Source of the DNA: Rhodanobacter sp. B05
GTDB lineage: Bacteria > Pseudomonadota > Gammaproteobacteria > Xanthomonadales > Rhodanobacteraceae
Assembly (NCBI RefSeq): GCF_002001085.1
Contig: NZ_MUNU01000006.1
Coordinates: 59,227-123,226 of the forward strand
DNA: 64,000 nt
Direction of reading: 5' to 3'
Shown here: in pieces, positions 53,323-62,508 of the stretch
Layout of the letters: the number at the start of each line of letters is the position of its first letter
How positions within the stretch are numbered: the first letter of the stretch is position 1
Made by a program: the position numbers and the translations under genes
The notes under the pieces: generated by a model
Told to the model about the DNA's origin: nothing
What the model saw: only the letters and a program-made list of their open reading frames with translations
The model's database searches: none

Positions 53323-55650
53323 ATGGCATCCAAAAAAGAGAAGCAGCCACGACTGCAGTTGCGGATCGACTGGTCGGCGACCTTGCCGCTGGCCGGCTGC
53401 ACGCTGCTCCTGCTGCTGGGCCTGTTCTGCGCCTGGCAAACCTGGTTGATTGCCGACAAGGGTCATGCCATCGAGCGCGTGCAGGCGGCGCAGGTGCAGG
53501 CGGTGAAGGCCGTGGCGGACGAAGTGGCGCGGCAGCGCAGCGTGGTCGAGAAGGCCCTGGTCATGGTCGATCCGGCGACCGTGATGAACGATCCCGCGCA
53601 ATCGGCCGCGGCGCTGCGCCTGCGATTGCCCGGCGCCCGGCAGCTGGAGCTCTACAGCGGCGACCTGAAGGAAGTGCTGCGCGCCAACTACCGCGAGTTC
53701 GGCTATGCCAAGGCGGCCCAGCTGATGGCCGCGCAGACGGCCGAAGGGATGCCGCCGGCGCAAAGCGTCTATTACGGCAACGGGGATCGCCGGCTGAGCC
53801 TGGTGATTCCCATGGGACCACCCGAGCAGGCCAGGGCCTGGGTGTGGGTCGAGTTGCCGTTCGCACCCATCAAGCAGCGCTTCGACGCCATTTCGCCGGG
53901 CAGTGGCCGTCTGGATCTGCGCCAGGGCGACGATCCGGGCAGCGTGCAGTTGTTCTCCAACGGCAGTGCCTCGGCACAGACCGCGGCCACCGGCACGCCG
54001 GTACCCGGCACGGCATTCAGCGTGGGTGCGGGACTGCCGGATGCCTTCATCGTGTTGCCGGATTCGTGGCTGTTGAGCGGCTTGCTGAGCCTGTTCGGGT
54101 TGGCCGGTGCCGGCTACCTGTTGTGGCTGCGCCAACGCGGGCGGAACCCTGCGCGGGCGGATCTCGATGAACCGGACTCCCCGGTCGACACCGCTCCGCT
54201 TGCGCCGCCGCCTGCACGTGCTCCCGTGACCGCGCCGGTAGCGGCTCCTGCACCGGCACCTGTCGGCGTGAAGGTGGACCCGAGCATTTTCCGGGCATAC
54301 GACGTGCGCGGAATCGTAGGCAAGACCCTGGATAAGAACGTCGCACGGATGCTGGGGCGCGCGATCGGCACCGTGATGGGCGAGAAGGGCTTGCGCGAGA
54401 TCGTGGTCGGCCGCGACGGTCGTGTGTCCGGTCCCGAACTGGCCGGCGCACTCGCCGACGGCCTGCGCGAGGCCGGCGTCGACGTGATCGACCTGGGTGC
54501 GGTGCCCACCCCGGTGGTGTACTTCGCCGCGTACCGTTTCAACACCGGTTGCGGCGTGGCGGTGACCGGCAGCCACAATCCCCCGGACTACAACGGCTTC
54601 AAGATCGTGGTCGCGGGCGAAACGCTGGCCGAGGGCGCGATCCAGGATCTGTACCAGCGCATCGCCAGTGGCGCGCTGAGCAGCGACGGTCACGGTGGCC
54701 TGCGTCAGGTCGACGTGGCGCCGGACTACATCGAGAAAATCGTCTCGGATGTGCTGGCGGAGCGTTCGCTGAAAGTGGTGGTCGATGCCGGCAACGGCAT
54801 TCCCGGCGCCATCGCGCCGCAGGTGCTCGAAGGCGTCGGTTGCGAGGTGGTGCCGCTGTATTGCGATGTCGACGGCAGTTTCCCGAATCATCATCCCGAC
54901 CCGTCCGATCCAGCCAACCTGGAGGATCTGATCCATGCGGTGAGGCAGACCGATGCGGATCTGGGCATCGCGTTCGATGGTGATGGCGACCGCCTCGGCG
55001 TGGTCTCCAAGTCCGGCGAGATCATCTATCCCGATCGCCTGCTGATGCTGTTCGCGCGCGACGTGCTGTCACGCCAGCCCGGCGGCACCGTCATCTACGA
55101 CGTGAAATGCACCAGCCACCTGAAGGGGCAGATCCTCGACGCCGGCGGCAGTCCGCTGATGTGGCGCACCGGGCATTCGCTGATCAAGGCGAAGATGCGC
55201 GAGACCTCCGCCGAACTGGCCGGCGAGATGAGTGGCCACTTCTTCTTCAAGGAGCGCTGGTACGGTTTCGACGACGGCATCTATGCCGCCGCCAGGTTGC
55301 TGGAGATCCTCGGCGGCGACCTGCAAGGACGCAGCCCGGAGGAAATCTTCGCCACGCTGCCGAAGAGCGTCTCCACGCCCGAGCTGAAGATCGAACTGGC
55401 CGAGGGCGAGCATTACAAGTTCATGGACCAGTTGCGCGAGCGCGCCAGCTTCGAGGGCGCCTCGGTGATCACCATCGACGGCTTGCGGGTGGATTGGCCG
55501 GATGGTTGGGGTCTGGTGCGTGCGTCCAACACCACGCCGGTGCTGGTGTTGCGCTTCGAGGCCGACAACGAGGCGGCGCTGAAGCGGATCCAGCAGGCCT
55601 TCCGTCAACAGTTGCTGGCTGTGAATCCCGCCCTGAAACTGCCCTTCTGA
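53323..55650 (+). CDS. algC: Phosphomannomutase/phosphoglucomutase with N-terminal membrane domain (AlgC-like)
   Basis: Interconverts mannose and glucose 1- and 6-phosphates for exopolysaccharide and LPS precursors. The C-terminal 460 residues (from FRAYDVRGIVG at about 325) are a complete PGM/PMM fold: phosphoserine loop VAVTGSHNPPDYNGFK, metal loop IAFDGDGDRLGVV, sugar loop GEMSGHFFF and phosphate loop RASNTTPVLVLRFE. The first 320 residues form a separate module: a membrane helix near 24-45, a periplasmic region and a second helix near 245-270. Total 775 residues; such longer proteins are found in Xanthomonas and Pseudomonas relatives. The function of the extension is unknown. It follows dut by 77 bases. 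Confidence 0.93.
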   Translation: MASKKEKQPRLQLRIDWSATLPLAGCTLLLLLGLFCAWQTWLIADKGHAIERVQAAQVQAVKAVADEVARQRSVVEKALVMVDPATVMNDPAQSAAALRLRLPGARQLELYSGDLKEVLRANYREFGYAKAAQLMAAQTAEGMPPAQSVYYGNGDRRLSLVIPMGPPEQARAWVWVELPFAPIKQRFDAISPGSGRLDLRQGDDPGSVQLFSNGSASAQTAATGTPVPGTAFSVGAGLPDAFIVLPDSWLLSGLLSLFGLAGAGYLLWLRQRGRNPARADLDEPDSPVDTAPLAPPPARAPVTAPVAAPAPAPVGVKVDPSIFRAYDVRGIVGKTLDKNVARMLGRAIGTVMGEKGLREIVVGRDGRVSGPELAGALADGLREAGVDVIDLGAVPTPVVYFAAYRFNTGCGVAVTGSHNPPDYNGFKIVVAGETLAEGAIQDLYQRIASGALSSDGHGGLRQVDVAPDYIEKIVSDVLAERSLKVVVDAGNGIPGAIAPQVLEGVGCEVVPLYCDVDGSFPNHHPDPSDPANLEDLIHAVRQTDADLGIAFDGDGDRLGVVSKSGEIIYPDRLLMLFARDVLSRQPGGTVIYDVKCTSHLKGQILDAGGSPLMWRTGHSLIKAKMRETSAELAGEMSGHFFFKERWYGFDDGIYAAARLLEILGGDLQGRSPEEIFATLPKSVSTPELKIELAEGEHYKFMDQLRERASFEGASVITIDGLRVDWPDGWGLVRASNTTPVLVLRFEADNEAALKRIQQAFRQQLLAVNPALKLPF

Positions 55651-55652
55651 AA

Positions 55653-55685
55653 GCAGCAGGCCCCGACCTGGCCGGGGTCTGCTGC
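55653..55685. terminator. Hairpin between convergent algC and DUF4124 genes
   Basis: GCAGCAGgCCCCG pairs with CGGGGtCTGCTGC (13 positions with one G-U) around a 7-base loop. There is no T run, so it may act for both directions in combination with Rho. Confidence 0.5.
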
Positions 55686-55707
55686 CAGCGGAGGCTGCGT
55701 GAGCAGC

Positions 55708-56352
55708 CTACTGCTGGCCCTTTTCCTGCTCCGCCTTCAGTTCGCGATAGCGCGCCAGCTGCTTGACCTGCTGCTGCACCGTTTGCGCACGCAAGGCCTG
55801 CTGGCGTTGCAGCGTATTGCGCTGTCCGGTGACGACGTTGCGCTGGGTGGTGATGCTGTCGGTAAGGAACTTCGGCACCGGGTTCTTGCTGTTTTCGATC
55901 TCGGCGGCGCGCGCGAGCAGGTCGGTCAGCGCCTTCTCCTGGCTGCGCAGGTTGATCTGGGTGGTGTGAATCTGCTGGTCGATGGTGTCCAGCGACTGCT
56001 GCAGCGAGATCTTGTACGACTCCTCATCCGGGTACGCGTTCAACATCTGCGTTTCGGCCGTGGCCACTTCCTGCGCGGCACGCTGTTTCGCGGCTTGCGC
56101 CTCGGCGACCTTGGCGGCGGCGGCGCGTTCCTCGGCGTTGAGCTCGCGTGGTACGTGGCGCACCACCAGGCCGCGATCGTTGACCAGGTCGTAGCCGTAC
56201 TTCATCGCCTCCGCCGTCAGGCTGTCGCTGTAATGCATCAGGCCCTGGCCGTCGTACCACTTGTAGCGGATGCTGCTGCCGGTGTTCTGGGCGGACACGG
56301 CCACGCTCGCGCCCAGCGCAGCGGCAGCCAGAATGAGCAGTGATTTACGCAT
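55708..56352 (-). CDS. Secreted DUF4124-domain protein of unknown function
   Basis: A 214-residue exported protein. The signal peptide is MRKSLLILAAAALGASVAVSA; a DUF4124-like module follows (SIRYKWYDGQGLMHYSDSLTAEAMKYGYDLVND), and the remaining 140 residues are a long charged helix with many Ala, Gln, Glu and Arg (for example RAAQEVATAETQMLNAYPDEESYKISLQQSL), probably a coiled coil. No function is known. Faces algC and precedes pyrE on the same strand. Confidence 0.75.
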   Translation of the reverse strand: MRKSLLILAAAALGASVAVSAQNTGSSIRYKWYDGQGLMHYSDSLTAEAMKYGYDLVNDRGLVVRHVPRELNAEERAAAAKVAEAQAAKQRAAQEVATAETQMLNAYPDEESYKISLQQSLDTIDQQIHTTQINLRSQEKALTDLLARAAEIENSKNPVPKFLTDSITTQRNVVTGQRNTLQRQQALRAQTVQQQVKQLARYRELKAEQEKGQQ

Positions 56353-56456
56353 GGATTCTCCCTTGTCGCATGGAGTATAGCCGCCTGCGTCAGGCTGCCT
56401 AGCAGCAAGTGACGTCGATGTGACCGGGTTCGCCGGAGTCTTTCCGCTGCCTGCAC

Positions 56457-57104
56457 TCAGGGCTGCACTCCGTAGCGGGCGCGGTAGGCCAGCAGGCGGG
56501 CATGCTCGGCGGCCAATTGCGGTTGTTCGCCGGCATAGTCCAGCACGTCGTCCAGGCAGGTGATCGCGATCACCGGGATGCCGTGCTCGGTGGCCACTTC
56601 CTGCGCGGCGGATTGCTCGCCCTGGCCACGCTCCTGCCGATCCAGTGCGATCAGCACGCCGGCCGGTTCGGCGCCATGGGCGCGGATCAGGGCCAGTGAT
56701 TCGCGTACGGCGGTGCCGGCGGTCATCACGTCATCGACGATCAGCACGCGGCCCTTGAGCGGCGCGCCAATCAGCATGCCGCCTTCGCCATGGTCCTTCG
56801 CTTCCTTGCGGTTGTATGCCCAGGGCAGATCGCGCCGATGCTGATCGGCCAGCGCGATGGCGGTGGCGGCAGCCAGCGCGATGCCCTTGTAGGCGGGGCC
56901 GAACAGCATGTCGATCTCGATCCCGCTATCGACCACGGCGGCGGCATAGGCGCGGCCGAGCTGGGCCAGCGCGGCACCGGAATCGATGCGACCCATGTTG
57001 AAGAAGTACGGGCTCTGGCGGCCTGATTTCAGGGTGAACTCGCCGAAGCGCAGCACCTCGCGGCGCAAGGTCAGCTCGATGAAGTCGCGTTGGTAGTCGT
57101 GCAC
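56457..57104 (-). CDS. pyrE: Orotate phosphoribosyltransferase
   Basis: Converts orotate and PRPP to orotidine 5'-monophosphate in pyrimidine synthesis. The 215-residue length with a GTG start at 57104 matches the family; the PRPP motif [18 protein letters not shown] and the flexible loop around [16 protein letters not shown] are clear. Upstream in-frame residues are not conserved. It is divergent from the ExoIII/Crc-like gene, as pyrE is from crc in Pseudomonas. Confidence 0.96.
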   Translation of the reverse strand: MHDYQRDFIELTLRREVLRFGEFTLKSGRQSPYFFNMGRIDSGAALAQLGRAYAAAVVDSGIEIDMLFGPAYKGIALAAATAIALADQHRRDLPWAYNRKEAKDHGEGGMLIGAPLKGRVLIVDDVMTAGTAVRESLALIRAHGAEPAGVLIALDRQERGQGEQSAAQEVATEHGIPVIAITCLDDVLDYAGEQPQLAAEHARLLAYRARYGVQP

Positions 57105-57244
57105 GGATGCGTCTCGCAGGCAATCGATGATCGGGGCAGGCGACGGATGGCAGTTGTCGCGTCGCGCGATGGCCGCCATGGTACACGCGCTGTTGCCGTC
57201 GCCCGGGGTTGTTATGATCGCCCATCAGCCGATCCGGAGGAGCC

Positions 57245-58015
57245 ATGCGCATCATCAGCCTCAACGCCAACGGCATTCGTTCGGCGGCCAGCAAGGGTGT
57301 GTTCGACTGGCTGCGCGCGCAGCGCGCCGATGTGGTGTGCCTGCAGGAGACCAAGGCGCAGGAGGATCAACTGACCGATCCGATGTTTCGCCCCGATGGC
57401 CACCACTGCTTCTATCGCGATGCCAGCAGCAAGAAGGGCTACAGCGGCGTGGCCATCTACGCACGGCGCAAACCGGATCAGGTGCTGACCGAACTGGGCT
57501 GGGACGAATTCGACAACGAAGGCCGCTACATCGAGGCGCGTTTCGGCAAGCTCTCGGTGGTATCGCTGTATTTTCCGTCGGGCTCGTCCGGCGACGAGCG
57601 CCAGCAGTTCAAGTTCAAGGCGATGGAGTGGATCACGCCGATTTTCGACCAGTGGCTGGCCAGCGGCCGCGACTATGTGATCTGCGGCGACTGGAACATC
57701 GTGCATACGAAGAACGACATCAAGAACTGGTCGTCCAACCAGAAGAACTCCGGCTGCCTGCCGGAAGAGCGCGCATGGCTGGACCTGCTGTTCCAGCAGC
57801 GCGGCTGGGTCGACAGCTTCCGTGCGCTGAAGCCGGACGCGGTCGAGTACAGCTGGTGGTCCAACCGCGGGCAGGCGCGAGCCAACAACGTGGGGTGGCG
57901 CATCGATTACCAGGTGGTCACGCCGTCGCTGCGCGAGCGCCTCAAGGCGTGCTCGATCTACCGCGGTGAGCGCTTCTCCGACCATGCGCCGTATACCGTT
58001 GACTATGCCGACTGA
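57245..58015 (+). CDS. Exodeoxyribonuclease III-family protein in the crc position
   Basis: A 256-residue endonuclease/exonuclease/phosphatase-fold protein. Its sequence is closest in style to Pseudomonas Crc (MRIISLNANGIRSAA, QQFKFKAMEW, ERAWLD, EYSWW, GWRIDYQV, RFSDHAP), and it lies next to pyrE exactly like crc. Unlike Crc, it keeps ExoIII catalytic residues: Asn in NANG, Glu in LQETKA, Asp/Asn in CGDWNIVH, and Asp-His in SDHAP. It may therefore be an active AP endonuclease rather than a Hfq-associated translational regulator. AGGAG precedes the ATG. It overlaps the following MFS gene by 11 bases. Confidence 0.85.
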   Translation: MRIISLNANGIRSAASKGVFDWLRAQRADVVCLQETKAQEDQLTDPMFRPDGHHCFYRDASSKKGYSGVAIYARRKPDQVLTELGWDEFDNEGRYIEARFGKLSVVSLYFPSGSSGDERQQFKFKAMEWITPIFDQWLASGRDYVICGDWNIVHTKNDIKNWSSNQKNSGCLPEERAWLDLLFQQRGWVDSFRALKPDAVEYSWWSNRGQARANNVGWRIDYQVVTPSLRERLKACSIYRGERFSDHAPYTVDYAD

Positions 58016-59258
58016 ACCGACCGTCGCCGCAACGGGACGCAGCTGGCGCATCCTCAGCATTGGCCTGCTCGGCTTCGCGTCGGGGCTGCCGCTGGCGTTG
58101 TCCGGCAGCGCGCTGCAGGCGTGGTTCACCACCGCGGGCATGAGCCTGCGCGACATCGGCTGGATCACGTTGATCGGCCAGGCCTACGTCTTCAAGTTTC
58201 TGTGGGCGCCGTTGCTGGACCGGATACCGCTGCCCTTCCTCGGCCGCCGCCGCGGCTGGATCTTCATGATGCAGTTGCTGTGCGGTGCGGCGCTGATCAG
58301 CATGAGCTTCTACACGCCGCAGGGAGCGGCCAGCACGCTGGCCTTCCTCGGCGTGCTGCTGGCGTTCGCGTCGGCGACGCAGGACATTGCCTATGACGCG
58401 CACCGCACCGACCTGCTGCGGCCAGAGGAACGCGGCTGGGGCACGGCGTTCATGCAGGGCGGCTATCGTGCCGCGATGCTGGTGTCCGGTGCGCTGGCGT
58501 TGATTCTTGCCGACCACGTGGGCTGGGCCTCGGTGTACCGGCTGATGGGCGCGCTGATGCTGGTGGCGATGCTGGTCACGGCGACCTCGCCCGAGGCGCC
58601 GGACGAACAGCCCACGCGAAGCTTCGCCGAGGCGGTAGTGCAGCCGTTCGCGGATTTCTTCCAGCGCTACGGCAAGCTGGCGCTTGGCTGGCTGGCGTTG
58701 ATGGTGTTGTACAAGTTGTGCGACGCGTTCGCCTTGTCGCTGTCCACGACCTTCCTGCTGCGCGTGCCGCAGTTCACGCTGACCCAGCTGGGCGCGATCA
58801 ACAAGACCTTCGGGCTGTTCGCCGGCCTGCTCGGTGCGCTGGCCGGTGGTTGGGTGGTCACGCGCATCCGCCTGTTTCCGGCCTTGCTGGTGCTGGGCGT
58901 GGCGCAAGCGCTGGTGAACCTGGGCTATATCTGGCTGGTGCACAGCGGGCCGAACCTGTACGCGCTGGCCACCGTGGTGGGCATGGAGAATTTCTTCAGT
59001 GGACTGGGCAGCACCGCCTTCGTGGTGCTGGTGACGGCACTGTGCAATGTGCGTTTCTCCGCCACCCAGTACGCGCTGCTGTCGTCGCTGGCGGCAGTGG
59101 GCCGGGTGTTCCTGGGGCCGCTGGCGGCGTGGCTGGTGCCGCAGGTGGGCTGGTCGAGCTTTTTCGTGATCACCACCTTGTCGGCGCTGCCGGGGCTGTT
59201 GCTGATCATCGGCTTGCGGCATGCGATCCATCGCGCCGAGTTGGCGCGACCGCACTGA
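58005..59258 (+). CDS. AmpG-like MFS permease
   Basis: A 417-residue major facilitator with about 12 membrane segments. The opening LLGFASGLPLALSGSALQAWFTTAGMSLRDIGWITLIGQAYVFKFLWAPLLDR is the AmpG signature, including the conserved WAPLLDR string. AmpG proteins bring anhydromuropeptides into the cytosol for recycling. With anmK and an M23 endopeptidase nearby, a peptidoglycan-recycling role fits, although neither anmK nor the peptidase is in its operon. The start at 58005 overlaps the upstream gene by 11 bases. Confidence 0.9.
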   Translation: MPTEPTVAATGRSWRILSIGLLGFASGLPLALSGSALQAWFTTAGMSLRDIGWITLIGQAYVFKFLWAPLLDRIPLPFLGRRRGWIFMMQLLCGAALISMSFYTPQGAASTLAFLGVLLAFASATQDIAYDAHRTDLLRPEERGWGTAFMQGGYRAAMLVSGALALILADHVGWASVYRLMGALMLVAMLVTATSPEAPDEQPTRSFAEAVVQPFADFFQRYGKLALGWLALMVLYKLCDAFALSLSTTFLLRVPQFTLTQLGAINKTFGLFAGLLGALAGGWVVTRIRLFPALLVLGVAQALVNLGYIWLVHSGPNLYALATVVGMENFFSGLGSTAFVVLVTALCNVRFSATQYALLSSLAAVGRVFLGPLAAWLVPQVGWSSFFVITTLSALPGLLLIIGLRHAIHRAELARPH

Positions 59259-59421
59259 GCGAGGCTTGTTCAGCCGCGGCAGTTCCCGTGGCGCGGCCGG
59301 CATGGCGATGGTCACAATGGAACTGCCAAGTCAGCCACGAAATCCATCTCGTGGCGCGCAGTTCAGGCAGCGGTATGCAACCATTGGCCAAACAGGGCAT
59401 GTGCTACACGGAGAGACGCTT

Positions 59422-59733
59422 GTGCCGGACATGATCGTTCATCACGTCGATGGCCTGCTGGCCGAGCGCGCTGCGACGCTGGCCAAGCTGCGCCAGTGTC
59501 CGGTCAACGACGTGTTGCTGGATGCGCTGCGCAATGGCCTGGGCATGTCGGTGGCGCAACAGTACAGCGAAAGCCTGCGCAACCCGAATGCATTGACGAT
59601 ACTGGAAGGGCACTGGGAGGCGGCCGAACGCGGCGTGTTCCAGGAAGCGCTGCAGGCCCTGGCCAGGACTCGTCCGACGCAACTCGCGCCGGAAAGCATC
59701 CGCTACGACGAGCCGGATCGCGGCGCCGAGTAG
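59422..59733 (+). CDS. Small protein of unknown function
   Basis: A 103-residue, mostly helical protein without signal or membrane segments, starting at GTG after a GGAGAG six bases upstream (an ATG three codons on is possible). It contains LLAERAATLAKLRQCPVNDVLLDALRNGLGMSVAQQYSESL and an Asp/Glu-rich end. I recognise no family. Its 3' end overlaps anmK (opposite strand) by about 30 bases, which slightly weakens the call. Confidence 0.55.
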   Translation: MPDMIVHHVDGLLAERAATLAKLRQCPVNDVLLDALRNGLGMSVAQQYSESLRNPNALTILEGHWEAAERGVFQEALQALARTRPTQLAPESIRYDEPDRGAE

Positions 59734-60836
59734 ATCGCGCCGAGCACGCGCGGTCCGCGTGCCCCGGTTACCGCCGGCAGGTTGCCTGGCAAGTTGAGCA
59801 GACGCTGCCGCGCCAGCCACGCGAACGCGGTCGCTTCGAGAAAATCCGGATCGATTCCTTGTTCTGCCGTACTGCGCAGGCTGCGCGGGGCCAGCAGTTC
59901 ATCGAGGCGTCGCATCAGCAGGTGGTTGTGTACACCGCCCCCGCAGGCGAGCACCTCGTCGGCCGCTGCCGCGTATTGCGCGATGGCGGCAGCGATACTG
60001 CGCGCGGTCAGCTCCAGCAAGGTCGCCTGCACGTCGGCGGGTTTCAGCGAGACCAGGGCCGGGTGTGCGGCCAGCCAGTCCAGATGGAAATATTCACGCC
60101 CCGTGCTCTTGGGCGGCGGCAGCGCGAAATAACCATCGGCCAGCATGGCGTCAAGCAGGCCTTGATCGACCTGGCCGCTGGCGGCAAAGGCACCGTCGCG
60201 ATCGAAAGGCTCGCCCCGGTGCCGCTGACACCACGCATCGAGCAGGCCGTTGGCCGGGCCGGTATCGAAGCCGCGCACGCTGCCGTCGGCGGCCAGGACG
60301 GTGATGTTGGCGATGCCGCCGAGATTGAGCACCGCCCGCGTGCGGCCGGGTGCTGCCAGCAACATCGCATGCAGCGCGGGAAGCAGCGGCGCACCCTGTC
60401 CGCCGGCGGCGACGTCGGCGCGGCGAAAGTCTGCCACTACGTCGATGCGGCAGCGCTCGGCGATCACGCTGGGGTCGCCGACCTGCAGGGTGAACGGATA
60501 GTCGCCGCCCGGTCGGTGGCGCAAGGTCTGCCCGTGCGAACCGATCGCGCGGATGGCCGTCGCCGGCGTGCCGCTGTGTTCGAGCAGGTGCAGTGCCGCA
60601 TTGGCGAACTGGTGTCCGATCTCGACATCAAGCCGACCCCAGGCGTCCAGGTCGAGCGCGGATTCGCCTTGCGCCAGCGCCAGCATGCGTTCGCGCAGGG
60701 ATGCGGGCCAGGGATGGGCATGACTTGCCAACGTTTGCGGCGTGCCGTCGCGGAAGTTGACCAGCACCGTGTCGATGCTGTCGGCGCTGGTACCGGAAAT
60801 CAGCCCGAGGTAGAGCGCCGTGGCGTCGTCAGTCAC
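59703..60836 (-). CDS. anmK: Anhydro-N-acetylmuramic acid kinase
   Basis: Opens and phosphorylates 1,6-anhydro-MurNAc from cell-wall recycling, giving MurNAc 6-phosphate. The 377 residues are normal for the family, with the ATP-binding start LYLGLISGTSADSIDTVLV, GSHGQTLRHRP, VLNLGGIANITV and GGGVHNHLLM. The start is GTG at 60836, 13 bases after the upstream peptidase stop, so the two are an operon; the same anmK-M23 peptidase-tyrS order is known from Pseudomonas. Confidence 0.96.
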   Translation of the reverse strand: MTDDATALYLGLISGTSADSIDTVLVNFRDGTPQTLASHAHPWPASLRERMLALAQGESALDLDAWGRLDVEIGHQFANAALHLLEHSGTPATAIRAIGSHGQTLRHRPGGDYPFTLQVGDPSVIAERCRIDVVADFRRADVAAGGQGAPLLPALHAMLLAAPGRTRAVLNLGGIANITVLAADGSVRGFDTGPANGLLDAWCQRHRGEPFDRDGAFAASGQVDQGLLDAMLADGYFALPPPKSTGREYFHLDWLAAHPALVSLKPADVQATLLELTARSIAAAIAQYAAAADEVLACGGGVHNHLLMRRLDELLAPRSLRSTAEQGIDPDFLEATAFAWLARQRLLNLPGNLPAVTGARGPRVLGAIYSAPRSGSS

Positions 60837-60849
60837 GCGGGATGGGCGC

Positions 60850-62295
60850 TCAGTTGTCGTGGTTGGCGGGGGCGTTCGCGCGGGCCAGCTTGATCCGGTT
60901 GTCGAGCTCGGTCAGGCGGGCCAGCTGCGGCTTGACCACCTGCGATTCGAACCGGGCCAATTGCGCGGCGGGCAGCGGCTCGGGCTTCGGCAAGGTCACC
61001 GTCTGCGGATTGCGCTGCACGCCGTTGACGCGGAATTCGTAGTGCAGGTGGGGGCCGGTGGCCAGGCCGGTCATGCCGACGTAGCCGATCACTTCGCCCT
61101 GGCGTACACGTTCGCCGACGTGCTGGCCCTTGACGAAGCGCGACATGTGGCCGTACGCGGTGCTGATCGTCTTGCTGTGCTGGATCACCACGAAGTTGCC
61201 GTAGCCGTTCTCCCAGCCGTGGTACTTGATCACGCCATCGCCGGCGGCGTGGATCGGCGTCCCTGATGGCGCGGCGTAGTCGACGCCCTTGTGCGCGCGC
61301 ATGCGGCCCAGGATGGGGTGCATGCGTGCGATCGAGAATTTGGACGAGATGCGGGTGAAATCGACCGGAATGCGCAGGAACGACTTCTGGATCGGACGCC
61401 CGTCCTCGCTGTACCAGCCGTAGCTGCCGTCGGCCTTCTTGAAGCGGTAGGCGGTATAGCGCTTGCCCTGGTTGATGAATTCGGCCGCGACGATATCGCC
61501 CTGGCTGTAGCGCACGCCGTCACGGTAGATGTCGTCGTAGATCACCGTGAAGCTGTCGCCGGCGCGGAGATCCTGCACGAAATCGATGTCGTACTTGAAC
61601 AGGTCCGCCAGCTTGCCGACCATCGCCGCATTCATGCCGGCCTGGTCGCCCGCGGCGTAGACGCTGCTGCGGATCACGCCATGCGCGACTTGCTCGCGCA
61701 GGTCCATGTCGCGTTTCTGCAGGGCAAGCGTGGGCTGGGCGCCGTCAAGCCGGATGATCGCGCGTGTGGTCTGGTCGGGATCGAAGCGGAAGCCCTTCAA
61801 ACTGCCGTCGCTGCCGAGCAGGAAGTCGAATTCCTCGCCCGGGCGGATGTTGTGCAGTGCCGTCTTGTTGTCGCCTGCGGCATCCATCACTTTCTGCAGA
61901 TCGCTCATGCCGAGGCCGCGTCCGTTGAAGATGTCGGACAGCGTCTGCCCCGGCTGGACGCGCACGACCTGCCAGTCATCCACGGTGGGAATGGGCGTGC
62001 TGGTCAGGTCGACCTTGGGCAGGGCCAGCGGCAACAGCGTGTGCGCTTCGGGTACCGCGGCGGGTCGCATCGCGCTGGCCCAGGCCGGCATGATGAAGCC
62101 GGACAGCAAGGTGATCAGCAGCGCCGTGCTGGCGAGCATCCAGTGCTCGCGGTGCCATCGGATCGGCTCGACGTCGGCCGAACGATTGAACGACCAGTGT
62201 GCACAACGCTCATAGAAACGCGAGTGACGACGCTGCGCCTTGCGGCATATGGCCTGCTTGCGCGCATGCAGCGCGCCCTTGTTTTCTTCGGCCAT
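60850..62295 (-). CDS. M23 metalloendopeptidase with OapA/LysM-like module
   Basis: A 481-residue periplasmic peptidoglycan DD-endopeptidase anchored by one membrane helix (about 52-75, STALLITLLSGFIMPAW). An OapA/LysM-like segment (WQVVRVQPGQTLSDIFNGRGL) precedes a linker domain and the M23 catalytic domain with zinc ligands in MRAHKGVDYAAPSGTP and PHLHYEFRVNG. This matches MepM-like enzymes that cut cross-links for wall growth. The start ATG at 62295 is chosen for the basic cytoplasmic head; it is divergent from tyrS. Confidence 0.94.
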   Translation of the reverse strand: MAEENKGALHARKQAICRKAQRRHSRFYERCAHWSFNRSADVEPIRWHREHWMLASTALLITLLSGFIMPAWASAMRPAAVPEAHTLLPLALPKVDLTSTPIPTVDDWQVVRVQPGQTLSDIFNGRGLGMSDLQKVMDAAGDNKTALHNIRPGEEFDFLLGSDGSLKGFRFDPDQTTRAIIRLDGAQPTLALQKRDMDLREQVAHGVIRSSVYAAGDQAGMNAAMVGKLADLFKYDIDFVQDLRAGDSFTVIYDDIYRDGVRYSQGDIVAAEFINQGKRYTAYRFKKADGSYGWYSEDGRPIQKSFLRIPVDFTRISSKFSIARMHPILGRMRAHKGVDYAAPSGTPIHAAGDGVIKYHGWENGYGNFVVIQHSKTISTAYGHMSRFVKGQHVGERVRQGEVIGYVGMTGLATGPHLHYEFRVNGVQRNPQTVTLPKPEPLPAAQLARFESQVVKPQLARLTELDNRIKLARANAPANHDN

Positions 62296-62508
62296 GCCTT
62301 GTTCGCCCCGTACCGCCCAGTCACAAACTCGGCGTACCATAACGGCGATGTGTAGAGGGCGTCAATGCCTTTCCCATCAATGGTTTGCGATCCATTTCTG
62401 ATTAACGCACAATTAACTTCTGCTGCACACGCAGGGTGGCGACTGCCTCCCGCTTCGAGTCGCCTACGTTACAGACCATCAAGCAAGTCACCCTTCAGAG
62501 AGAGTCCA

